64,000 bases of DNA from Didymella arachidicola. Its lineage: Eukaryota; Ascomycota; Dothideomycetes; Pleosporales; Didymellaceae. This document shows positions 56,917 to 64,000 of the stretch, one piece after another; positions within the stretch are counted from its first letter, which is position 1, and each line of letters opens with the position of its first letter. The position numbers were made by a program, and so were the translations under genes. Under the pieces are notes generated by a model. It was not told where the DNA came from. It did not search any database and was given only the letters and a program-made list of their open reading frames with translations. The DNA is taken from assembly GCA_016630955.3 (NCBI GenBank), contig CM049986.1:1426001-1490000 (forward strand). The letters run 5' to 3'.

Positions 56917-57853
56917 ATGTCACCATCAAAACCGAAGCCCTCGGAGATTGCTGCAGAAGCTAAACGAGTATGGATGCCGTACATCTGGAAGAACTACATC
57001 AAAGACTCGAAAACATCATACCTGTATCCCGACGCCTCACAAATAAGAGCCAGCTCAGAAGGCCGATCGACACAACGCACACGGGTGGCAGTCATGGAAG
57101 GCGACCCAGTAAACTACGCGTTGGGCTGGTACCAGAGCGCCGCGAACCCGAATTGCAAGAAAATCCCTGTTGTCAATGTTGCGAACGAGAAGCGCGCAGG
57201 CGGAGACTGGGAATCTGGGCTCATTGCGCCCGAGGAGTGCTTCGCACGGAGAAGTAACCTCGTACACGCACTCACCATGCCGTGGAATGCGCAATTAGGT
57301 CGCGAGGAGAATTTCTATCCCATTCCGCAGCGTGGTGGAATATACTCGCCTGAAGTTTGTACGTTGCGAAAGCGCTTGGAATTTCGAGTACTAACGATGA
57401 CTTGTAGTTGTCTTCAGAGGTGGCTCCGACCAAGACTACGCCCCCTTCTCCGAAATCCAGTCCCTCCCCGTAATAACTGTCGCACCTGTGCGGCGCCCCA
57501 AGCTCGACGAGTCGGGCACAAAGTACTCATTCGCGGCGGAAAAGGAGCTCATGCGCGAGAAAATGCGCGCCGTGCTGCGCATCGCGAGCTACTGCGGGCA
57601 CCGCAACCTGGTGCTCGGGGCGTTCGGGCTGGGCCCAATATTCAAGAATCCGGCGGCAGAGGTCGCGCGCATGTGGCGGAAGCTTCTGTTCGAGGATGAG
57701 GAGTTTTACGGCGTCTTCCAGGACGTGGTGTTTGCGATTGACGGCACAATGGTGGGGCCGCCAGCGAGAGGGCACATGAGCGACCTTGAGGTGTTCAGGA
57801 GGGAGTTCGACCCGAGCAGTATCTTCCCAGTGAAGTATCAGGCGCGAGTGTAG
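56917..57853 (+). CDS. Microbial-type poly(ADP-ribose) glycohydrolase (TIGR02452 family)
   Basis: Two exons, 56917..57358 and 57408..57853 (295 aa), with a 49-nt intron with TACTAAC branch site. The N-terminal helices (EIAAEAKRVWMPYIWKNYIK) are followed by VVNVANEKRAGGDWESGLIA-PEECFARRSNL, the ADP-ribose-binding loop of the macrodomain-like PARG fold. FVFRGGSDQDYAPF, ITVAPVRRPKL, then REKMRAVLRIASYCGHRNLV-LGAFGLGPIFKNPAAEVARMW complete the fold. Bacterial-type PARGs use GGG...QEE with a catalytic Glu. Here the loop reads AGGD...PEE, so the Glu pair is kept but one Gly and the Gln differ. Expected role: removal of ADP-ribose chains. Whether the altered loop still hydrolyses them is unknown. 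Confidence 0.82.
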
Positions 57854-58442
57854 CGCGATAAGCCCTTGCAGTTGAGGCGAGGAAGGCGCGGATGGGTTTC
57901 ACTTCGATCGCAGGCATTATGAGATGCGGTGCTGGCCACCGCCATTGTCACGAAGTCATGATAAAATATCGGTATGTAAGCAGTCACGAAGCACAATACA
58001 CAGCTCCCAGTAGAGCGCAGCACATTGCGCAAGCAGCTCTTCGAGTCGCAATAATCGAGTAAACAAACACCACACGCGCGAATTAGTCCGCGGACCCCTC
58101 CCATTCGACAACAAAGTGATGATGTCATCCTACACTAGCGCCAGATCTCGGCTCCTGCACGGACTATGCCAGATAACCGAGACGAAACCTAATCTGCCGG
58201 CGGTCCTGCCGACCGATTCAACGCCTGTGAACGCCTGTGAACGCCGAACTTCCGCACCGCCTTGCATACTACTACTATCCTAGACACTGCTATCCCAGGC
58301 ATCCGGAGCGAACGACAACTGACATGAAGCATGGACCGTCCGCATCCGCACCCCTGCAATACACATGAATAGCAGACAAGACAAGTGTAATCACGCTCCA
58401 TTGCGGCAACGTTGCACCGTCGAAACCCACAGCGCCCGCCCG

Positions 58443-58464
58443 GTTTTTGCTTTTGAGCAAAAAC
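58443..58464. repeat. Perfect 9-bp hairpin
   Basis: GTTTTTGCT (58443-58451) pairs with AGCAAAAAC (58456-58464) across a 4-nt loop TTTG; a T-rich run follows on the plus strand. Function unknown. Confidence 0.7.
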
Positions 58465-58724
58465 GTCTTTCCTTTTTTTCGCTCTTATCCACTCGTTCCA
58501 CGGAAACCCGTTTGAGCTAACGTCGAACGATTTATTTCTTTTTTTTCGGCGGGAGACAGGCAGGTGTGCATGGGTCGATGGGTAGGTCGTGGATACGAAT
58601 ATGGATATGGATGGAGGGATTGGGGGACGAGATGAGTGCTTACTTTTGATTTGTGTAAGGGGTTGGTGAGCATAATGCAGTCGCTGCCCGGGCGAGATCT
58701 GGGATTTATGTGCGAGGCATGTTG

Positions 58725-58812
58725 TACGAAGAATCCCGTTTCTTTTGAGGAATCATGTTCGGCGCCCGTGTACGCGGAGGTGATTCTTTAGAAAAAAACG
58801 GGATTCTTCGTA
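58725..58812. repeat. Long inverted repeat, 31-32-bp arms, 25-nt loop
   Basis: The left arm 58725-58755 begins TACGAAGAATCCCGTTT; the right arm 58781-58812 reads as its inverse. The outer 17 bp are perfect, the inner end (GAATCA) is perfect, and only the A/T-rich middle differs. The loop is GC-rich. A transcript across it would fold into a strong hairpin. It could be a tiny transposon footprint or a structured RNA. Confidence 0.8.
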
Positions 58813-59344
58813 TCTATGTAGATAGACGCAGCGAGATCTGGCTGGTGAGTAGATGAGGCCTGGAGCCGTGGACCGGGGATGTGAGAGACCTTGAGTACAT
58901 GGTCAAGCTGATAATCTCAAGGTTCTACTCCTGGGCAGGGCATCTTTTAAACGTCGATGGATAAGCTGGCTGTGCAGGTCATGCTGCAGGACAGACAGCC
59001 TTGACAAGGCCTGACTAGAGAAGTGGTCATGTGACACATGTCTGCTTTCTGTGCAAGTGCTGTGAGTATGCGCAATGTGACGGAGCTATGGACACTGGAA
59101 ACACTAGCGTGATGAGGTAGGTTCCCGCACGCCCGACTAGACTCGCTGCGACTCGTTGTCTACTTACAAGACTAGAATGAAGTCTTTCCTGCAGTCTTCT
59201 ACGCTCGATGGGGCGACGTTGATTGGCTGCTCGCCGCAGACTCGAGGCTAAGTGACCTTGTGCACAGAATCCGGCATTGGATGTGCCTCGTGTGTATTCT
59301 ACATATGGTACATATCATACAATCGTATCGCCGTTTCGTTCTCC

Positions 59345-59762
59345 CTACTTCCCCCCCGGAAGCGGCAGCTGCGGCGCCGTGATCTCGCCACCCTGCTGCT
59401 CCAGTCTCTTGATCGTCTGCTCCTTCTGGTAGTTGACGACGCGCTGTTTCTTGAAGTACTCGACCTGCCTCCATTAGCCCTCTCTCGTTATTACAAGAAA
59501 CGCCACGCACCCAACTATGCGCGCAATTCGCTTCAAACTCGCGGTCGAACTGCGCACAGAATGTCTCTGCCTTTTCGCGGCCGGACTTTGTGTTGATGCT
59601 GTCGAGGATGTTGTTCTTGTCGAGGCACTCGAAGAAGGAGTCGCGGGCTTGGTAGCACTTTTTGCGGTTTGTGCGCGAGGGCGATTCGAAGGCACCGCCG
59701 GATGTTTTCTTGACGCCTGAGGAGGCGTCCGCGCTGGACGTGGACCAGGGGAGCCAGACCAT
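59345..59762 (-). CDS. COA6: Cytochrome c oxidase assembly factor 6 (Coa6)
   Basis: Two exons, 59762..59511 and 59464..59345 (123 aa), with a 46-nt intron. The core has the twin-cysteine helices: Cys36-X9-Cys46 (CYQARDSFFEC) and Cys69-X10-Cys80, followed by AHSW and, after splicing, VEYFKKQRVVNYQKEQTIKR. The pattern and the Trp between the second Cys pair and YFKK are diagnostic of Coa6. It is an intermembrane-space protein imported by the Mia40 route that helps deliver copper to the CuA site of Cox2. The N-terminal ~30 residues (MVWLPWSTSSADASSG) are disordered. Divergent from SYS1; ATGs are 373 bp apart. Confidence 0.93.
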
Positions 59763-60134
59763 GGCTGTGAGAGGCGAGGAAAGTGGTGCTGGGCGGGTCC
59801 TCCGGCGGGCGCGAGGCGGTGGTGGAGGCGGTGGTGAGGGCGGAGGTGCGTACTGCGGTGATGCACACTGGAGTGAGTATATGCGTGAGCAGCAGCTTTG
59901 TTCCAGGGCGCTGTGAGTATCGGTGTGGTGCGGTGCGCAGCATGCGCTGAAATCATCAAATCCCGAAGCTACCCCAGCATGACGCAGCGCACGGCCAGTG
60001 ACAACCAGCAGCAACATCATCAGGCAACATCTCCCTGCTCCCTACTCACACGACTCATCACCCGGTACGACACACCACCCCGGGACCCCGACGCATGCCA
60101 TAACCTCCGCTGCGCTTCGCGCACACACTTCATC

Positions 60135-60816
60135 ATGGTCCGCCGCCGCCGTCCACCACGCCCCGGCGCCCTTGCCGACCTGTCGCCCACGCGCATCGCG
60201 ACGCAGATTGTGCTGCTGCAGCTGGCCTACTATGCCTGCGCGGCCGTGCTGATCGTCTTCACTGCGCTGGTAGCGGGGAAGGAAATCAGCCTGGATCTGT
60301 TGCTAGATTGGCAAACGCTGAGGGGGGATACGACGGTAGGGTGGACGCTGGGGCTGGTTTGGATTCTGTGCGGCATGACAAGGTGAGTCTCCATCACTGT
60401 CTTGGGAATCATACTTCGTCCCGTGCCACATAGTTGTTTGGTGAAGATATGATGCTAACAACAACAGCGCCATCTTCATCCTCCTCCTCGTCGCCCGCAG
60501 CAAACTCGTCCTCGACTTCGCCCTCACCCTCCACGCCATCCACTTCCTCGTCACCTCCTTGTACACCCATGCCATCCCGTCGCACCTCTTCTGGTGGGCC
60601 CTGCAGACCGCCAGCGCGACCCTCATGACCAGCCTGGGCGTCTGGGCCTGCCAGTGGCGCGAGCTCCGGCCCATCAATTTTGGCGCAAAGAAGCAGACTG
60701 GCCGCGCTGACGATGCAGCGGGCGAAGTGCGCGGAGCGGGGGGAGGGAGAGGGAGGGACGGTCTGGGCGAATATGAGATGGCTAGCTTGAGGGACGAGGG
60801 TGACAACAATGTCTGA
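60135..60816 (+). CDS. SYS1: Golgi membrane protein Sys1
   Basis: Two exons, 60135..60382 and 60468..60816 (198 aa), with an 85-nt intron (GTGAGT...CAACAG). Four membrane helices are visible: IVLLQLAYYACAAVLIVFTA, TVGWTLGLVWILCGM, AIFILLLVARSKLVLDF, and HAIHFLVTSLY...FWWALQTASATLMTSLGVWA. RIATQIVLLQLAYY near the start and LDFALTLHAIHFLVTSLY are conserved in Sys1. The C-terminal ~35 residues are hydrophilic, Gly/Arg/Glu-rich. In yeast Sys1 is the Golgi receptor for the acetylated Arf-like GTPase Arl3, which in turn recruits Arl1 and GRIP-domain golgins. In-frame upstream codons back to 59898 are leader. Confidence 0.92.
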
Positions 60817-61806
60817 GGAGCGGTCAGCTTCACCAGCACTCGATCCTCCGCCCCGCACGGGAACAATTCGAGTCGTTTCTGTCCAGTATCACGATCCCGC
60901 CCGATGCTTCAAACGCTGGCCACATCGGCCATGCATCCAACTCACGCTCCACTGCCCGCGCAGCACGACCTTCCAGGCTGAAGACTAGTGTCATCCTGCA
61001 CCGCGTCTGCGCCAGGTCTGACGATGAAGGGGCTGTGTAGGTGGCACCCCGCAGCGAGATAATTCCCATGCCCTGATCATCCTTTTGGAAGCCCTGAAGG
61101 GGTACGCGTGCAGCACAAGCCATCGAACGGCTTAGCGTGCTCGAAAGGTCGTGAAGGTGGAAACAATGAAACCGATCGCGCCGACAAACCTTTCACTATC
61201 TGGCCAAGCCTGACCTGCATGCTTTGCTCGTGCTCTTCGTTGTACCGTTTGCATGCGTGACTACAGCTGTGTGGTGGTATGCTCTAGCTTAGTCTGGTCT
61301 TGCGGTGCTAGTAAGGTGTCTGTGCAGGGGAGTTAATGGTAAAGAGACGCTGCGCATAGATAGTAAGCAGTTCTAATATACGGTGATATGTGTTTTGAAG
61401 TGCTGAAGAAACGAGTTTTAAACCACTCTGTTGGCTGTGCCTTTGTAACTGCGCGTGTGCAAAGTTGACTGCGATACTGTGCTATGTTGTGGGCTGAGTG
61501 TTTGGCACATTCGTTGTAAACAGTTGTCTCAACATCGAATTTCTGAACTGCAGGATATTGCGCTTGGTACTCATGACTGCAACATCATGCTTTCTGTGAC
61601 TGACACAACCTCTTTTACCCGTCTTTAGATGTGTGACGCTGAACTGTCAGGGTCTCGCTAGCGCACCGTTGCACTAGAAGATCCTAGTCAGCTACAACAC
61701 CGAACACCGGTCTTCCCACACGTGCATAAACATGATCGATCACTGATGCCAAAGTCCTTGCGACAGTCTCTGCAAAGTCTGCCGACGGTCGACAAGCTTG
61801 ACCACC
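60817..61806. other. Intergenic; nothing recognisable
   Basis: About 990 bp between SYS1 and the TFIIIC gene on the same strand. No ORF, repeat or clear promoter element is assigned. Confidence 0.5.
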
Positions 61807-64000
61807 ATGGCAGGTGGCTACCTGAATCAGCTATGGGATGACGAAGTATCACCAGAAAGGCCGCGATATCTGCCTTTAGCAGAGACGTTCTCCGACGAAT
61901 TGCCAGACTCGTCAAGGCTCCAGTCACATGGATCGCCCTTCCCGGTTCTGTCTCACGACCAGCAATACGGCCATCCTGAACAACTTTTCCAGCAACCGGC
62001 CCCACTTATTCCGCTCAGCGCCGTCGAGGACCTGCACGAGCCGTACACCAGCTCAACATTCCAGGATCCGTTCAACAGAGCCTTCATCAGCAATCAGCCT
62101 GTTGTTCACGAAGGCTACATCCCTGCACCTGGCACTCGGGACGAGGATCTGTATCCCAACTTGCCGGATGGGTATCGCGACTCGCTGTTCCAGGATACCG
62201 ATGACAGCTCGGACGAAAGCGACTTTGATCGTAGGCTCGCGGAAGCTGAGGAGCTGCGCGAGATAGAAGAGCAGGATGACTCGGAGGTCGATGCAAACTA
62301 CTCCGAAGAAGACGCTGAACAAGATGAAGGCGATCCCAATGAGATGGAAATTGACGAAAGCTATGTCGAGGAGCGCGCTAAGCCAAAGCGTGGTAGAGGG
62401 AGTGCGAGAGGAACGAGGGGAGGAAGGCGGGGAAGACCGCCTGGGCGGGGCAAAGGCGGCTTTTACGGCCCTACGAGGAAGCAACTACGAGGAAAGAAGT
62501 CCCCCGGGCGTCCCAGTGGGAAGCGAGGGCCTCGTCCGATTGCTGACCCGGGGCCGGAGTTCAAGAACCTGCAGCGCGCTGCCAATGAGAGGTTCATCGC
62601 CCGTGACTACCGCACAGCTCTAGAGTACGGACAGAAGGCCGTGCAGCTGAATCCTGAGATCTTCGATGCGCACAACATCGTCGCCGAGTCGTACGCTGCC
62701 ATGGGCGAGGAGCTCAAGTCGATTGAGTCCCTTATCATCGGTGCACCTACAAAGCGCGACACTGAGCTGTGGCACTTGATCATCGAGCGCATCAAGAGGC
62801 TTGATACAACGAACCACCCAACGTACACCGAGGAAGTTAAGACCGCCGTCGTCCTGCAGTGTTTGAAGTCCATCATCGCCCTCGATGTCACCAACTACGA
62901 AGCGCGCAGTCTGAAGCTCGAAATCGAAGCCCGCCTGGGACATGTCTCCAAGTGCGTGAATCTCGGTACCAAGATGCTGAAGACGCTCAGAGAGCACAAG
63001 CAAGATCCTGATACCGAGGTGCTGAAGATCATGGCCATGATGGGAACTTCGACGCCGAAACAGACGAAGCGTCATCTCGCCAAGATCATCGAAGAATTCG
63101 ATCAGGCCATCGAGATCTATACGGGGCCGACGAGAGACCCGAAGGCGAGCGACCTTGACTGGGAGCTGATCAACATCTACCTGGATCTTCTGGACAGGAG
63201 CGGCAGGTACGACTATGCGCTGAAGCGTCTCAAGGATCTGTCGAGATGGAAGCAAGGCAGGCGGAATGAGACGTATTGGGACGAGCAGAAAGATGACCGT
63301 GAGTTCGACATTGAAGACACACCAAGGCGCGTCGAAGTGTTCGATTTCAAGCGCAAGTCAAAGTCAGCCAAGTATGGAGAAACGCTCCCGCTCGAAATCA
63401 GGGTCAAGATGGGACTATTCAGGCTACGTAAAAGTCCTGACGATTATGCGGAAGCCATGCACCATCTTGAGATGCTCGGCCCAGAAGACAAGAGTCCAGA
63501 CGCCCTCATGTGGGACTATCTCGATCTGTTTCGAGTCATTGCTGATGCTCTGCACTCTACTGGCCACGATGCCGAGGCTTTGCGCTTCTATGAGCCCTTG
63601 CTAGAGAGCAATTCGAGTGAGATGAGCTTGATGAGCTATCTGGGCCTCTTCACTGTCTACACAAATCTCAACCAGCCTGAGAAAGCGCAGCAGATCATAC
63701 CGATCTTGGTCGGATGGACCGCGGACACTGTTGATGATCTTGCGGTACTGGCCAAGTTCTTCGAAGTGCAAGGCATGCCCGATGAGGCGATGGAACGTGC
63801 AGATGCATGCTACCGAAATCGTGGTCTCGTCAAACTTCGCAGGATTGGCTTCTCGAGACTACGACAGATCAGAAGTCACTACGAGGATTGGCGAAGGAAG
63901 TCTCGTGGCAATCACGGTAAGAAGAAGAAGGCGCTGAAGAAGCAGCGGAAGCTGGTGAGGAAGGCAATTGCAGCTTCGGACGACGAGGACGACGAGAATG
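61807..64000 (+). CDS. TFC4: TFIIIC TPR subunit (Tfc4/Sfc4-like), 5' part; continues past the window
   Basis: The frame opens at ATG 61807 (MAGGYLNQLWDDEVSPERPR) and stays open without an intron for 731 codons to the window edge, so the gene is partial at its 3' end. Residues ~110-195 are very acidic (DSSDESDFDRRLAEAEEL...), residues ~197-245 are basic and Gly/Arg-rich, and TPR repeats start at about residue 255 (FKNLQRAANERFIARDYRTA, LEYGQKAVQLNPEIFDAHNI, VAESYAAMGEELKSIESL). Further TPR-like helices run through residue ~700, ending in a Lys-rich stretch and an acidic cluster. Tfc4 (TFIIIC131 in yeast) is the TFIIIC subunit that bridges bound tRNA genes to TFIIIB. Confidence 0.88.
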   Translation, partial: MAGGYLNQLWDDEVSPERPRYLPLAETFSDELPDSSRLQSHGSPFPVLSHDQQYGHPEQLFQQPAPLIPLSAVEDLHEPYTSSTFQDPFNRAFISNQPVVHEGYIPAPGTRDEDLYPNLPDGYRDSLFQDTDDSSDESDFDRRLAEAEELREIEEQDDSEVDANYSEEDAEQDEGDPNEMEIDESYVEERAKPKRGRGSARGTRGGRRGRPPGRGKGGFYGPTRKQLRGKKSPGRPSGKRGPRPIADPGPEFKNLQRAANERFIARDYRTALEYGQKAVQLNPEIFDAHNIVAESYAAMGEELKSIESLIIGAPTKRDTELWHLIIERIKRLDTTNHPTYTEEVKTAVVLQCLKSIIALDVTNYEARSLKLEIEARLGHVSKCVNLGTKMLKTLREHKQDPDTEVLKIMAMMGTSTPKQTKRHLAKIIEEFDQAIEIYTGPTRDPKASDLDWELINIYLDLLDRSGRYDYALKRLKDLSRWKQGRRNETYWDEQKDDREFDIEDTPRRVEVFDFKRKSKSAKYGETLPLEIRVKMGLFRLRKSPDDYAEAMHHLEMLGPEDKSPDALMWDYLDLFRVIADALHSTGHDAEALRFYEPLLESNSSEMSLMSYLGLFTVYTNLNQPEKAQQIIPILVGWTADTVDDLAVLAKFFEVQGMPDEAMERADACYRNRGLVKLRRIGFSRLRQIRSHYEDWRRKSRGNHGKKKKALKKQRKLVRKAIAASDDEDDEN

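Larger units (their letters stand above)
57854..59344. other. Gene-free interval, 1.5 kb, with two hairpin-forming repeats
   Basis: It lies between the convergent PARG and COA6 genes. No ORF is convincing. It contains a perfect 9-bp hairpin and a long imperfect inverted repeat, listed separately, plus T-rich tracts around 58471-58545. Confidence 0.5.

Overview
The window looks like nuclear DNA of a filamentous ascomycete (Pezizomycotina, probably Dothideomycetes; the class is an inference). Most genes carry 1-6 short introns of about 45-60 nt with GT(A/G)NGT donors and CTAAC/CTGAC branch points. The gene set is fungal: a Def1-type RNA polymerase II degradation factor, Sys1, Atp14, a TFIIIC subunit, kynureninase, a Sap1-type AAA ATPase, a Bys1/thaumatin-like secreted protein, and a pogo/Fot1-like transposon with a TA duplication. 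I rebuilt the exon models by hand from splice signals and frame continuity. All multi-exon totals are multiples of three.

Left third (1-24 kb). A small membrane-protein ORF; a BTB/POZ gene broken by TAG codons; a long DUF1765-type protein; a 2.2 kb gene-free interval; the divergent pair ATP14 / TFIIB (SUA7); a secreted Bys1-like + chitin-binding (CBM18) + Tyr/Pro/Ser/Thr-repeat protein; an F-box-like protein; a pogo-like transposon whose transposase has a nonsense codon; and the divergent pair DEF1 / conserved fungal protein.

Middle (24-46 kb). An aldo/keto reductase, a HAD-family phosphatase, a VOC/glyoxalase-fold protein, the divergent pair ISA2 / kynureninase (BNA5), and the divergent pair DNA polymerase alpha (POL1) / oligoribonuclease (REX2). 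Then comes a gene-poor segment (38.6-43 kb) with a decayed MFS transporter, a small orphan ORF and a nested inverted-repeat element. An intact Dal5-type MFS transporter and an NmrA-like oxidoreductase follow.

Right third (46-64 kb). HOP2 (meiotic recombination) with a minisatellite in an intron, a Sap1-type AAA ATPase with an MIT-like N-terminus, a mitoferrin (MRS3/4), mitochondrial asparaginyl-tRNA synthetase (SLM5), a microbial-type PARG, the divergent pair COA6 / SYS1, and the 5' part of the TFIIIC TPR subunit TFC4, which runs off the right edge.

Six genes encode proteins with expected mitochondrial roles (ATP14, ISA2, REX2, MRS3/4, SLM5, COA6). I see no biosynthetic cluster or defence system. 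The most notable non-genic theme is decay: three loci carry CpA-to-TpA or TpG-to-TpA differences of the kind made by repeat-induced point mutation (RIP), and one transporter is a frame-shifted, truncated relic.
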